This document shows positions 17,476-27,421 of a stretch of 64,000 bases of DNA, piece after piece. The translations under genes were made by a program, and so were the position numbers. The notes beneath the pieces were generated by a model. The model ran no database searches, was not told the DNA's origin, and saw only the letters and a program-made list of their open reading frames with translations. How positions within the stretch are numbered: the stretch's first letter is position 1; each line of letters starts with the position of its first letter. The stretch is from Ligilactobacillus ruminis DSM 20403 = NBRC 102161 (GTDB lineage: Bacteria > Bacillota > Bacilli > Lactobacillales > Lactobacillaceae): contig NZ_FOPI01000011.1 in the NCBI RefSeq assembly GCF_900113455.1, forward strand, positions 1 through 64,000. Reading direction: 5' to 3'.

Positions 17476-19236
17476 TCATTTTTCTAACTCTTCTTGTACA
17501 ATACGATAATATTCCTTGGCATAACGGTATTGTCTCAAAGAATATTCACCGAACTCCTCACCAAGACTTCGCTTATATTCACACCAATTGCTCCAAAGCA
17601 GCCCACAAGAAGAGATGTAACAATATATTTTTATCCTTGTTGAATCATCACAACCTTCTGAAAAATAATCGTCAATCAGTTGATCAACCTGTTGCCTGTT
17701 ATAAAATGAATATATGCAAAACATTGCAATATCTACGTGAGGATCCTGCATGCCTGCATACTCCCAATCGATTAGTCTTATTTCTTCTTTGCCGTTCCTT
17801 TTTATAAACATAAAATTATCCGGATTGGCATCAATATGCGTCAAAGATTTTCTATTTACGTGTGCATTGATATACGACTTGAGGGATAACACATGCTCCT
17901 TAGTTTCCTCATAATCCCTATATGCTGATTTTGCTCCATGCCACAACTTTTCGTAAAATTCAATTTGTTCGAAAATGTTAAATTCATGTTCTACTTTTAA
18001 ATTCATATCGTGAAAATTACGCAATATCTTCATGCACTTTTTAACATCATTATCATTCATAGGATCACAGACTCTTGCATTATCCAAAAATTCCGTAATC
18101 TTGTAACCATTGTCAGGATTAATATAAGCAATATCATCACAAATATTTTTATCTTTAACAACATGATAAACATCAGCTTCATGTTTGCGATTAATAAGCT
18201 GATCAGTCCCTTCGCCAGGTATTCGCATTATATATCTCTTGTTTTTGCATGAAAATAGAAAAGATCTATTTGTCATCCCCTTTTTCAAAACAGTGATACC
18301 TGTTATATCTCTTTCGTTTACGTTCAATGCATCACAGATTATCTGAATAGCATCATTTTTAAGCTGATTGGAATCACAATCTATTTCTCTAAGCTGTTCA
18401 TATGTGTTTATCTCACAAACATCCTCTGATGAAACCAAACGTGCTGCAATAGTTGATTTGTCGCTATAAAAAAGTGCTTCTTCCCAAAAAGAATCATCGT
18501 ACTTAATGTCCTTGGAAAACTTATTAATTCTTTTAGAAACATCAATAGCATCTTCACTTGAAAAATAGCTGATACCTATCATTGTATTTCCAACAAAATC
18601 ACCTTTAATCTTTACAAGATTCATCTGTCGATTGATACGAACAGTACTTTCTTCATCCTTAAGGTTGCTGACCATATACCAGGAATAAGGCTCATGTTTT
18701 CTAAAAGGATTCTTTTTGCACCAAACATCACACGGTATCACATACGCATTATTTAGATGATCACTTGCTAATTTCAATGAATGAAGGTTATTTTTGTCAC
18801 GATATTCAGTGTTAACAATCAATTCTACGTTATATTCATCGATTAGATATTCATAACTCTCTTTCATAAAACCAACAACCACGTATATCTCCTTGATATC
18901 AACTTCATGAAGCTGTTTAATAATTCTTTCGATAAGCGGCTCTTTATTAATCGTTATGAGCCCCTTTGGAGTTTCCATGTTTATAGGAACCATTCTCATT
19001 CCAAATCCAGCAGCCAAAATAATTGCTCTTTTAGGAACATTTTCTTTAAATATAATTTTGGCTTTATTTGTCGGTTGAATTTTATCATCCAAGTATCCCG
19101 CTTTTATTAATTCTTTTATTGACTTATTTACCATTCCCAATGAACATCCTGATTCATTGGCCAATACCCTTTGACTAATAAATGGTTTTAGCATTATATT
19201 GTTCAATATATCTTTTTCTTTATTGTTCATATACAT
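17476..19236 (-). CDS. licA: Winged-helix / LicC-like nucleotidyltransferase / choline kinase (LicA) fusion
   Basis: A 586-residue three-part protein. Residues ~1-65 form a winged-helix domain (SQRVLANESGCSLGMVNKSIKELIKAGYL). Residues ~68-300 form a nucleotidyltransferase domain (KRAIILAAGFGMRMVPIN, TPKGLITINKEPLIERII). Residues ~310-586 form a choline-kinase/APH-type domain with LTHIDANPDNFMFIK as the catalytic HxDxxxxN loop and IRLIDWEYAGMQDPHVDIA as the metal-binding loop. It could therefore phosphorylate choline and activate it to CDP-choline in one polypeptide. A second ATG two codons in has better ribosome binding site spacing. The winged helix suggests DNA or partner binding; such fusions occur in Firmicutes phosphocholine loci. 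Confidence 0.85.
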   Translation of the reverse strand: MYMNNKEKDILNNIMLKPFISQRVLANESGCSLGMVNKSIKELIKAGYLDDKIQPTNKAKIIFKENVPKRAIILAAGFGMRMVPINMETPKGLITINKEPLIERIIKQLHEVDIKEIYVVVGFMKESYEYLIDEYNVELIVNTEYRDKNNLHSLKLASDHLNNAYVIPCDVWCKKNPFRKHEPYSWYMVSNLKDEESTVRINRQMNLVKIKGDFVGNTMIGISYFSSEDAIDVSKRINKFSKDIKYDDSFWEEALFYSDKSTIAARLVSSEDVCEINTYEQLREIDCDSNQLKNDAIQIICDALNVNERDITGITVLKKGMTNRSFLFSCKNKRYIMRIPGEGTDQLINRKHEADVYHVVKDKNICDDIAYINPDNGYKITEFLDNARVCDPMNDNDVKKCMKILRNFHDMNLKVEHEFNIFEQIEFYEKLWHGAKSAYRDYEETKEHVLSLKSYINAHVNRKSLTHIDANPDNFMFIKRNGKEEIRLIDWEYAGMQDPHVDIAMFCIYSFYNRQQVDQLIDDYFSEGCDDSTRIKIYCYISSCGLLWSNWCEYKRSLGEEFGEYSLRQYRYAKEYYRIVQEELEK

Positions 19237-19312
19237 CCCTCAACTATTTTTTGTGAACGTTGTCCTAAAATCAAACTCGACCTGTGAACCGGTAACAAGG
19301 CCGAGTCAATCG

Positions 19313-20143
19313 TTATTCAGTTTTTTTATATACTTTAAAGCAGTGATGGCCTGTCCGATCTTTTTCAGGCGGAAGTTTCATATAATCACCATAATTATGA
19401 TGCAAAACATCTTCATACTGTTTAGGCACTCTAAACTCATAATTTTCAAATGGAACCAAAATAGTTTCATCAAACCAACTTCGAGGGCAAATATCTTGAG
19501 CCCCACCTGATAACCAAACAACGCAGCCAACGTATTCACTATCTGCATAACTTTTTAAACCACTTAACTTTTTTAATTTTTCCTGAAAGTAGTCCTTTCC
19601 CCTTAGTTTTGCGTAGAGATATACTGGAAATTTAAATATTTTTCTAAACAATGAAGTTGTGGTTTCAATAGCAAAATGATCTCTTGTTGCCTGATAGCAA
19701 AGTGATGACAATCTATCACCTTTTAGACCATATTTCACTGCCTCTTTCTTCGTCTTACCAAGGCCATCATACGGATAAATATCAATAAATACACCCATTC
19801 CGTACGGCTTTTCGTTTTCCATAACGATCTTGTACCTGTCATCACTGATTCTAGTAATCATATACGGATAATCAGGACATTCATCGTGATTAAAAACCTT
19901 ATAATGCGGATAATCATTTATATGTTCTTTTAAATAAGTTAATAATTGATCATAGTCCGGACGCGGCATCATAATATCAACATCATCATCCCATGGAATA
20001 TATCCGTGATGACGGATTGCACCTATAAGCGTTCCATAAATGAGTGAATAGCGCAAATGCTGTTTTTCACATATTTCTGCAATAGCGTGCAATATCTCCA
20101 ATGAAATAGACTGAGTTTCTTGAATAGTTAATTCTCTTTCCAT
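19313..20143 (-). CDS. licD: LicD family phosphotransferase
   Basis: A 276-residue LicD protein. The diagnostic segment YSLIYGTLIGAIRHHGYIP and the metal-binding WDDDVDIMMPR lie near 32-62. LicD enzymes move phosphocholine from CDP-choline onto a sugar of teichoic acid, lipopolysaccharide or capsule, acting at the cytoplasmic face before export. It lies directly between the repeat-unit polymerase gene and the LicC-LicA fusion, which makes the capsular repeat unit the most likely acceptor. Some LicD homologues transfer other phospho-alditols, but the neighbouring choline kinase and BCCT genes favour choline. Confidence 0.88.
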   Translation of the reverse strand: MERELTIQETQSISLEILHAIAEICEKQHLRYSLIYGTLIGAIRHHGYIPWDDDVDIMMPRPDYDQLLTYLKEHINDYPHYKVFNHDECPDYPYMITRISDDRYKIVMENEKPYGMGVFIDIYPYDGLGKTKKEAVKYGLKGDRLSSLCYQATRDHFAIETTTSLFRKIFKFPVYLYAKLRGKDYFQEKLKKLSGLKSYADSEYVGCVVWLSGGAQDICPRSWFDETILVPFENYEFRVPKQYEDVLHHNYGDYMKLPPEKDRTGHHCFKVYKKTE

Positions 20144-20255
20144 ATATTAATCCCCATTTCTTTAACATTTATGAAAAATAATAAGTAAATTGTATGCTAA
20201 TCTCAATATTAAAGACTTTACATATAGTAATATACTTATTTATATATCCAACAAA

Positions 20256-21599
20256 TTAATTTACTGTCTCATTAAAAGCATCTTCGCCATTCTTGTAAAC
20301 ACTTGTTTTTTTAAACGCAACACATAGTAAAAACAAAAATGCAAGCACATAATATACTTTAACAAATGGAAATCTGATAAATGAAAAGAAAACGCTTTGT
20401 GATATTAACATATACAAAGAAGCTGACCTTAAATCGAAATTATATAATACTCTGCTATATAATCTACTTGCTAAGAAACCAAAGAATAGTGATAAAATAA
20501 TTACTCCGTAGAAACCAAAGTCTGCGTAAAAAAATGCAAAACACGAAACATATGCATTTGCCGTTGTTCCGCTCGAACTTATTTTTAACCATTCGCTATC
20601 TGTATTAGCAATCAATGAATATGCTGAAATTATTGTTGGCATGTAGTCTGTTGAAAATAAATTTTTTCTAACATAGTCTATGAAATAAAATATTCCGTTA
20701 AAACTTACTAATCCATTAAAATGATAGCTATTAGCATCAATTACATCCAACCATTTACTCAATAGCACAGGAGACATTGCAAAATAAAAATACAGCTTTC
20801 TGATTAAACTCCCTGCGGCACGCATTACCGTCATGATTACCAATCCTAGTATGCCTACTCCTAAAAGCTTTTTAAACATTCTTTTATCTCTGAGAGCTGT
20901 CATATTTGTCTTAATATTAACCTTTTTCCTTTTCTTGTAAATCATGCTAACTCTCTTTAAGCAATATGAAATAGCAAAATAAAAAACTAGGTTAAACAAT
21001 GGCGTCCTACCACCTGATCCAAATGATCTTATTAACACAAGTATGCAAATTGATATAATGAAGTTTTTGTCACGCTTGCCAAACCAAAAATCAAGTGCAG
21101 CCAAAGGTTCCAATGCCGTAGCAAGTGGTAAGAAGATATAATTTCCCAAGAGATTGCTTATTCCCTGACTTTGATCAGAATCTTGTAAAAAACCTCTGAC
21201 ATCATTCAAAGAAATCCCTCTGATAATAGCATTCAATGAAGAAAACAATTGTGGTAAATAGTATATTATGCATATTACAGTCAGTGCGAAAAGTAAATGA
21301 TAGTTTAACGTAAATATTGTATGTTCACTCATTCCGCCCTTACCCGTCGTTATTCCGATATTCTCCATCAATAATGATAGATTACCACCAATTATAAAGA
21401 AGATAACTCCCCAAGCAATAAGTGAATAAGTTTTATCTGGTGTTTCATATAAATCAAAAAGCATTAATAAATAAAGACCTACATTAATAATCCAAACCAA
21501 ATTGAATAATATTGTCGGATTTGCAAGATTCCTATATTTACTTTTTGTTACTAATATATTCAAAAAAAACAGGAGTATTAATATAATAAATTCTTTCAT
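20256..21599 (-). CDS. wzy: Oligosaccharide repeat-unit polymerase (Wzy)
   Basis: A 447-residue polytopic membrane protein with about a dozen hydrophobic segments and a larger outside loop around residues 280-340. It has the overall look of O-antigen/capsule polymerases, whose sequences are poorly conserved. The N-terminal helix, the RSFGSGGRTPLFNLVFYFAI segment near 187 and its place directly behind wzx support the call. It would join lipid-linked repeat units outside the membrane. The gene is strongly AT-rich, as is usual for serotype-specific capsule genes acquired by transfer. It starts one base after the wzx stop region. Confidence 0.78.
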   Translation of the reverse strand: MKEFIILILLFFLNILVTKSKYRNLANPTILFNLVWIINVGLYLLMLFDLYETPDKTYSLIAWGVIFFIIGGNLSLLMENIGITTGKGGMSEHTIFTLNYHLLFALTVICIIYYLPQLFSSLNAIIRGISLNDVRGFLQDSDQSQGISNLLGNYIFLPLATALEPLAALDFWFGKRDKNFIISICILVLIRSFGSGGRTPLFNLVFYFAISYCLKRVSMIYKKRKKVNIKTNMTALRDKRMFKKLLGVGILGLVIMTVMRAAGSLIRKLYFYFAMSPVLLSKWLDVIDANSYHFNGLVSFNGIFYFIDYVRKNLFSTDYMPTIISAYSLIANTDSEWLKISSSGTTANAYVSCFAFFYADFGFYGVIILSLFFGFLASRLYSRVLYNFDLRSASLYMLISQSVFFSFIRFPFVKVYYVLAFLFLLCVAFKKTSVYKNGEDAFNETVN

Positions 21600-21600
21600 T

Positions 21601-23037
21601 CTAATTCTTTCTATTTATCTTACTTATAAAATATACAAAAACAGGATTACGCATAGCATAATTTATGTATGCATACACAATCATCCCTGATAATGTACTT
21701 ACCATTAATCTAAGATATAAATTATCAATATTTATAATAACTACACAAACAACAACCATGAGTGCTATAGAAGATACTAAAAGTGAAATTAAATATCTTC
21801 CGTCTATTCTAAGTTTAATGTATCTGCAAGCAAACTTTACTGATAACAACGTAACAATTGTTTCACTAACTACAGATGCAACAGCTGCTCCATTTTGATA
21901 AAAATGCGGTATCAGAAACATATTCAACACTACGTTTGAAATTGCCCCTAATCCTGTAGTAACCAAAAGTAATTTTTCTTTCTTGAACGCTATTAGAACC
22001 TGCGTTCCAAATAAATTACTAAAGCCTAACGTACAAATTAATAAACTCGCTATTCTTAAAGTAACCCCAGCGGCAACAAAGCTCTTCCCGAACAATAAAA
22101 CAGCCACATCATCAGATAACAAAAATAACCCAATTTCACAAGGTAAAAAAATAAGTAACATTATAGAGAAAACTTTTGATACAACATCTGAACATTTTTC
22201 TACATTGTTGTCTCTGGCATAAATTGTTATTTTGGGAAGCAACACGCCCGAAATCGATGTAATGAAAACAATAAGTATCCTCACAAGTTTCATTGAATTA
22301 GTATAATATCCAACCGCCTCATTTGTACACATTATTCCTATCATTGTTGTATCCAATAAAGTATATAGTTCTACAGAAATGGCTGAGGCAAATAACAGTA
22401 ATATCGGCTTCAAATGATGAATAATTTTCAAATTACTATATTCTAATCTGATATGCATCCTTCGAAGGTGTATGATATTCCACACATTATTTCCGCCAAC
22501 TGCCAGACAAGTGATTAAAGCGTAATTGACATAATCACCCTTGTCTTTTATCAATACAAATACAAGGACTAACGAAACTAACTTAACAAAAAAGTTTCTA
22601 AGAGCAATGTATCTAAACTCCTCCATGCCCTGATAAAACCAATCTACATTCAAAATATTAAGAATAATTGAACTTCCAACTACCATATATAACAAATGAT
22701 CATTTCTAAAACCACTGCATGAAAAAATCAAAAGATAATAACTGATAGAAAAAAATAAAGTAGATATACCATTAATAAAAAAGAGTTCTGAAAAAGTCTT
22801 ACTTCTTTCCTCTAAATCAGTTGCTCTAGATATCTCTCTAACACCATAGTTTGGAATTCCTAATGCGGATAAAGTTATAAAATATTGTGCAATATTCTGC
22901 GCATAAGAAACTCTCCCTACACCAGAAGCCAAAATGACTCTAGAAACATACGTTACCGTTACCAAAGGAAAAATAACATTTAGTCCCCTGTAAATCATAT
23001 TATAAAAAGAATTAACAGCTATTGATTTACGTGCCAT
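21601..23037 (-). CDS. wzx: Oligosaccharide flippase (Wzx, MOP superfamily)
   Basis: A 478-residue transporter with 12-14 helices. It begins with the family pattern of polysaccharide exporters: a basic start, YNMIYRGLNVIFPLVTVTY and VSRVILASGVGRVSYAQNIA. LNVDWFYQGMEEFRYIALRN near 120-140 is also typical for Wzx of this group. It moves undecaprenyl-diphosphate-linked repeat units to the outer face. The start codon overlaps the upstream glycosyltransferase stop by one base. AT-rich like its neighbours. Confidence 0.9.
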   Translation of the reverse strand: MARKSIAVNSFYNMIYRGLNVIFPLVTVTYVSRVILASGVGRVSYAQNIAQYFITLSALGIPNYGVREISRATDLEERSKTFSELFFINGISTLFFSISYYLLIFSCSGFRNDHLLYMVVGSSIILNILNVDWFYQGMEEFRYIALRNFFVKLVSLVLVFVLIKDKGDYVNYALITCLAVGGNNVWNIIHLRRMHIRLEYSNLKIIHHLKPILLLFASAISVELYTLLDTTMIGIMCTNEAVGYYTNSMKLVRILIVFITSISGVLLPKITIYARDNNVEKCSDVVSKVFSIMLLIFLPCEIGLFLLSDDVAVLLFGKSFVAAGVTLRIASLLICTLGFSNLFGTQVLIAFKKEKLLLVTTGLGAISNVVLNMFLIPHFYQNGAAVASVVSETIVTLLSVKFACRYIKLRIDGRYLISLLVSSIALMVVVCVVIINIDNLYLRLMVSTLSGMIVYAYINYAMRNPVFVYFISKINRKN

Positions 23038-24035
23038 TATTTGTATTGCACTCCAATTCTCTTTACAAACGCTTTAACATCCTTACAAAAAACACTATGC
23101 TCATTTCGAATCATATTCCTATATGTAGCAAATTTTTCAAAATTACTATCATAATTTTCCAAGCAATCAGTTACTTTATCTAAAATAGCACTAATATTAC
23201 TTTCTTTTTTTTCGAATTTATAATCATCAGGAATAGGAATATCTTCATAGTATTTTGCACTACCATTCAATCCTGTAATAATACAGCATCCAGATATAGC
23301 TGCTTCTCTAGGAAATCTATCCTTTCCAGGATGGTTTCCAAAATCTATATATACCATACTTTCAGAAAGCAATTCTTTAACTTGTTGTGTAGTCAAGTTC
23401 TCAATAGCAATCCATTTAATTCCGCTTGATTTATTTATTAATTTTTTTGTAAAATCATATCCTTTCTTAGGATTATACAAAACTACTTTATTTTTCTTAG
23501 TATCAGTTCTTTTTTCTAAATACAAATCATTAACATAATCAGATAATTTAGAAATATTACTTTCTTTTACACCTTCATTTATCAAAAACTGATGTGCATA
23601 CTCACTTTGATAAAAATGCAATACATTTTTATCAAAACCCCGTGCAAATAACGTATTTCTTTTACCTAACACTGCCTTTAAAGCGTTAATAAACCCGACT
23701 GTCCTAAATCCATTGATAAATCCATCATTCTTTAGGTAATTATCAACACTCATCCACCAGATTCCCTTTCTTATGTTTGAGTAGTTATTTAGCAATGCAA
23801 AATTAATTTCAGGAACAAGAATGAAATTTTCTTCTGAATCTATGATATTATCTATAGTTTCATATGATTTTACATATTGTCTAAACTCTTCATTTATTGG
23901 ATCTTTGTACTTCTCATAATCGTAATAAGTAATTATTGCAGACACGTCAATCTTATTTAATTCAAATACAAGTTGATGCGCCAACTCTGTACCGCCTGTT
24001 TTGTGAAAAGCAGGGCACACTACAAAAACAGTCAT
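23037..24035 (-). CDS. Glycosyltransferase of the capsule cluster, family uncertain
   Basis: A 332-residue protein. I chose the ATG at 24035 (MTVFVVCPAF) because GGAAGGA lies six bases before it; the frame is open nine codons further. HKTGGTELAHQLVFELNK near 8-26 is the glycine-rich start seen in GT-B enzymes. DFGNHPGKDRFPREAAISGCCIITG near 245 matches the C-terminal donor site of GT1/GT4-like proteins (PGKDRFPREAA with an acidic residue). It presumably adds one residue of the repeat unit. It begins behind the GT2 gene and runs into wzx with a one-base overlap. The sugar cannot be told. Confidence 0.7.
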   Translation of the reverse strand: MTVFVVCPAFHKTGGTELAHQLVFELNKIDVSAIITYYDYEKYKDPINEEFRQYVKSYETIDNIIDSEENFILVPEINFALLNNYSNIRKGIWWMSVDNYLKNDGFINGFRTVGFINALKAVLGKRNTLFARGFDKNVLHFYQSEYAHQFLINEGVKESNISKLSDYVNDLYLEKRTDTKKNKVVLYNPKKGYDFTKKLINKSSGIKWIAIENLTTQQVKELLSESMVYIDFGNHPGKDRFPREAAISGCCIITGLNGSAKYYEDIPIPDDYKFEKKESNISAILDKVTDCLENYDSNFEKFATYRNMIRNEHSVFCKDVKAFVKRIGVQYK

Positions 24036-24062
24036 ATCGTTATCCTTCCGCAAAAATACCAT

Positions 24063-24926
24063 TTAGTTAAAATAATTTCTGTATACTTTTAAAGATTTGA
24101 TCATATTTTTAAAAACAAACTCTCTTCTCTTCTTATTGCTAATATTGACAGAATTTGAAGCTGAGTCTTCCTTGTGATATACCTTTATAAACGGATCAAA
24201 AATCATTCTGTATCGTTTATTTTGACAATATCTTGCTAATATTGCTTCTTCCGCATAAAGAAATGTTCCTTCCCTAAAAGCCATATTCTCTTTATCTATA
24301 TACTCTTTAGAAAAAATAATACATGATCCATGCAAAGTCACATCATATTGAATTTCCCTTTGAATTTCTTTTCTTACCGAACCTGTCCTTACTTTTCTAC
24401 TTGGTTTCAATAAGTCGTAAATGCCAATTTTACTAATAATCATCAATAGCCTATATCTAAATATCTCTTTTGTAACATCAGCCTTAGACCTATAACTTAA
24501 TTTCATAGGATTTTGATGTCCTCCATCAATTTCAGAAATGATATCTGGTCCCATAACATAAAAATGTTCTTTTTCATAAAGATTTAAAATTTCTTTTATG
24601 AAGTCTTTAGAAGCTAAAACTATATCATTATTTAAAATAGCTATGAACGATGAATTTAATATATTTTTAGCATACAGATACCCGATATTATTACCGCTTG
24701 CAAATCCTAAATTCTTATTATTTTTTAAAATATAAATATTTTTATTTGATTTAAAATGTTCCTCAATTATTTCAATACTACCATTTTCACTAGCATTGTC
24801 GACAATTACCACATTTGAATATTCTTCATTTAATGACAAGATAGAATTAACACATTTAATTGTATCATCAGCCGTTCTGTAATGTAGAATAACAAAACTG
24901 AATATAGGGTTACTCAAGGAATCCAT
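24063..24926 (-). CDS. GT2 family glycosyltransferase (rhamnosyltransferase-like)
   Basis: I placed the start at the ATG at 24926, six bases behind GGTGGAG; it shares bases with the upstream TGA. The 287 residues have the GT2 layout: FVILHYRTADDTIKCVNSIL, VVIVDNASENGS near 40, LKNNKNLGFASGNNIGY near 70 and FIAILNNDIVLASKDF near 95. NND replaces DXD as in WbbL/RfbF-like rhamnosyltransferases, and YAEEAILARYCQ lies near 225. These resemble the enzymes adding rhamnose from dTDP-rhamnose, made by the rfb operon here, though the family also uses other sugars. Confidence 0.8.
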   Translation of the reverse strand: MDSLSNPIFSFVILHYRTADDTIKCVNSILSLNEEYSNVVIVDNASENGSIEIIEEHFKSNKNIYILKNNKNLGFASGNNIGYLYAKNILNSSFIAILNNDIVLASKDFIKEILNLYEKEHFYVMGPDIISEIDGGHQNPMKLSYRSKADVTKEIFRYRLLMIISKIGIYDLLKPSRKVRTGSVRKEIQREIQYDVTLHGSCIIFSKEYIDKENMAFREGTFLYAEEAILARYCQNKRYRMIFDPFIKVYHKEDSASNSVNISNKKRREFVFKNMIKSLKVYRNYFN

Positions 24927-26248
24927 CATAGTCTCCACCAAACTAAATCTGATTCATTCAATTCCTCTACAGAATATAACCCTTTTACATCAATCAAAAC
25001 ATTATTCGATTTTTCTTTTTTACCAAATAATTTTAAAATATTGCCTAAACCAAGTTTCATAAATTCATTATGAGCAACTGCAACAATAATACAATCAGCA
25101 TCATTGACATCGTCAATATTGGTCAATGTAACACCATATTCTTTTTGAGCATCGCAAGGGTCAGCCCACGGGTCTACAACAACAGGTGAAATATCATATG
25201 TTTTTAAAGTCTTAATTATATCATTAACTTTACTGTTTCTTGTATCGGGACAATTTTCTTTAAAAGTTAGTCCTAAAATCACAACTTTCGAATTTTTTGG
25301 AGTTTGCCCAGCTAACACCATTTTCTTTACCGCTTGATTAGCAATATAGTTTCCCATAGAATCATTTACAATTCGTCCATTAAGTATTATCTGACTATGG
25401 TATCCTAGTTTTTCAGCTTGATAAGTGAAGTAATATGGATCTACCCCTATGCAATGACCGCCTACAAGCCCAGGTCTAAATCCTAGCGCATTCCACTTGG
25501 TATTCATCCCATCCACCACTTCATTTGTATCAATATCCATCTTATCAAAAACCATTGCAAGTTCATTCATAAAAGCAATATTTATATCGCGTTGACTATT
25601 TTCAACAACCTTAACTGCTTCTGCCGTTCTCATGTTAGAAACGGGGTATGTTCCCACTTCAATCACAATGTCATAAACTTTTTTTATAATTTCACAGCTT
25701 TTGCTATCCATACCAGATACTATCTTACGTATATTTTGAAGCCTATGAACTTTATCACCGGGATTAATTCTTTCAGGCGAATATCCAACGCTAAAATCAT
25801 CTCCACATTTCAAGCCTGATTCTTTTTCTAATATAGGGACACATACATCTTCTGTACAACCAGGGTAAACTGTAGACTCATAAACAACAATAGAGCCCTT
25901 TGATAAATTCCTACCTACAATTTCTGATGCACCTATAACAGGAGTAAGATCAGGTGTATGATCATTATTAACCGGTGTTGGAACAGCAACGATAATAAAT
26001 TTAGCTTTCTTCAATTCGCTTTCATCTGCTGTAAAGTACACATTAGAATTTTTTATCTCTTCATTACCAACTTCTTTCGTTGGATCAATTCCTGACTTAT
26101 ATGCTTCAATCTTATTTTTATTCAAATCAAAGCCGATAACTTTTATCCCTTTTTTGGCAAATGCATGAGCAATGGGCATTCCAACATATCCAAGCCCAAC
26201 CAAAGCAAGATTTTCATCCTTATTTACTAATCTATCATATAAATCCAT
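24926..26248 (-). CDS. UDP-sugar 6-dehydrogenase (UDP-GlcNAc/ManNAc type)
   Basis: A 440-residue NAD-dependent nucleotide-sugar dehydrogenase. I chose the ATG at 26248 because GGAG precedes it at good spacing; the longer frame starts with a TTG that overlaps the upstream gene. NAD loop: LALVGLGYVGMPIAHAFAKKG. AVPTPVNNDHTPDLTPV, YESTVYPGCTEDV and SPERINPGD follow. The catalytic Cys sits in GLVGGHCIGVDPYYF, and VVILGLTFKENCPDTRNSKV lies near 325. These features place it with the TviB/WbpA/VipA group, which oxidises UDP-N-acetylhexosamines to uronic acids, rather than with UDP-glucose dehydrogenases. The repeat unit should then carry an acidic amino sugar. Confidence 0.85.
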   Translation of the reverse strand: MDLYDRLVNKDENLALVGLGYVGMPIAHAFAKKGIKVIGFDLNKNKIEAYKSGIDPTKEVGNEEIKNSNVYFTADESELKKAKFIIVAVPTPVNNDHTPDLTPVIGASEIVGRNLSKGSIVVYESTVYPGCTEDVCVPILEKESGLKCGDDFSVGYSPERINPGDKVHRLQNIRKIVSGMDSKSCEIIKKVYDIVIEVGTYPVSNMRTAEAVKVVENSQRDINIAFMNELAMVFDKMDIDTNEVVDGMNTKWNALGFRPGLVGGHCIGVDPYYFTYQAEKLGYHSQIILNGRIVNDSMGNYIANQAVKKMVLAGQTPKNSKVVILGLTFKENCPDTRNSKVNDIIKTLKTYDISPVVVDPWADPCDAQKEYGVTLTNIDDVNDADCIIVAVAHNEFMKLGLGNILKLFGKKEKSNNVLIDVKGLYSVEELNESDLVWWRL

Positions 26249-26262
26249 TATTAAACTCTCCT

Positions 26263-27420
26263 TCAATCATTGATATTTTTCAACATTTTCAAGCATATGC
26301 TTTTCCATGTATAATTTTCCCTAATATTACATTTGCATTTCTCTACTACTTGCTTTGAATATTCAGAATCTTCCAAGTACTTTACAAGTCCTGCTACCCA
26401 TTCTTCTACATCGTAATTATCAATTTTTATTCCATAATCATTTGTTTTTATAAGAGTCGATGATCCGCCATTTAAACTAGTAATAACAGGTGCACCAAAA
26501 TACATTGCTTCAAGCATTACCATTCCAAATATTTCATGAATAGAAGGCAGAATAAAAGCCTTGGCAAGCGGATAAATATACTTTAGTTCTGGATTGTCAA
26601 CCCTATCAATATGAATAATAGAATCCTTAATTTTGCTAGGAACAGAATTGATCAAATTTGTATAATATGATTCATCATTCATTCCCAACAATTTATTTTT
26701 TAAAGATTGCTTACTTTTACCTATCAGCACTAATTTCACATCTGGTTCTTTTTCTAATAACTTAGCAAATACCTTCAAAATGAAAGATAAATTTTTATTC
26801 TCATCCAACGTACCAACGTATAATACACAACGATTTTTAGACATATAATCAACTATATTCTGTGTATTTTTTGTGCAAACAGCATTTTCAAATCTAGAAG
26901 TATCTAGACCAACGCCAACGTCAATTACATTATCATATCCTTTTTTCTCTAAAAATTCTTTGGCCAATTGAGATTTTACAAATTTATTTTTCGCCAATTT
27001 GTTTAATTTATTCGTAATTAAAAAATCATAAATATTTGAAAAAAATGGAATCATAAACATATTCCAATATGGTCCAGAATATATCGATGTATTGGGGTGC
27101 CTTTTTGCAATTAAATATGACATAAGTTGATTGTATTCTCTACATATTACAATATCATATTTCTGTAAAAAGCTCTTACTAAGAACTTTAAAATTCACAC
27201 CAGTTCTCAAGATTCTAATTCTTTTTTTATAGATGACTCTCGCTTTATTTTGATTATATTCACATAAATCAACTACTTCATCTCTGTCAGTATCAAAATT
27301 CAAGTAATCACAATTGTATCCCAACCTACAAAAAGCCTTGGCAATTCCTATACCTTGAACGTTATATCCATTAATATCTTCATTATAAGGAGTTGACCTT
27401 ACAAATAATATATTTTTCAT
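26263..27420 (-). CDS. GT4 family glycosyltransferase
   Basis: A 385-residue GT-B enzyme. The N-terminal acceptor domain has VQGIGIAKAFCRLGYNCDYL near 22. The linker region has VLYVGTLDENKNLSFILKVF near 208. The GT4 donor site is IHEIFGMVMLEAMYFGAPVI near 300-320, with the conserved Glu pair of E-x7-E (HEIFGMVMLE). It presumably adds a repeat-unit sugar on the cytoplasmic side. It begins two bases after the Cps2T-like gene ends. Confidence 0.85.
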   Translation of the reverse strand: MKNILFVRSTPYNEDINGYNVQGIGIAKAFCRLGYNCDYLNFDTDRDEVVDLCEYNQNKARVIYKKRIRILRTGVNFKVLSKSFLQKYDIVICREYNQLMSYLIAKRHPNTSIYSGPYWNMFMIPFFSNIYDFLITNKLNKLAKNKFVKSQLAKEFLEKKGYDNVIDVGVGLDTSRFENAVCTKNTQNIVDYMSKNRCVLYVGTLDENKNLSFILKVFAKLLEKEPDVKLVLIGKSKQSLKNKLLGMNDESYYTNLINSVPSKIKDSIIHIDRVDNPELKYIYPLAKAFILPSIHEIFGMVMLEAMYFGAPVITSLNGGSSTLIKTNDYGIKIDNYDVEEWVAGLVKYLEDSEYSKQVVEKCKCNIRENYTWKSICLKMLKNIND

Positions 27421-27421
27421 A

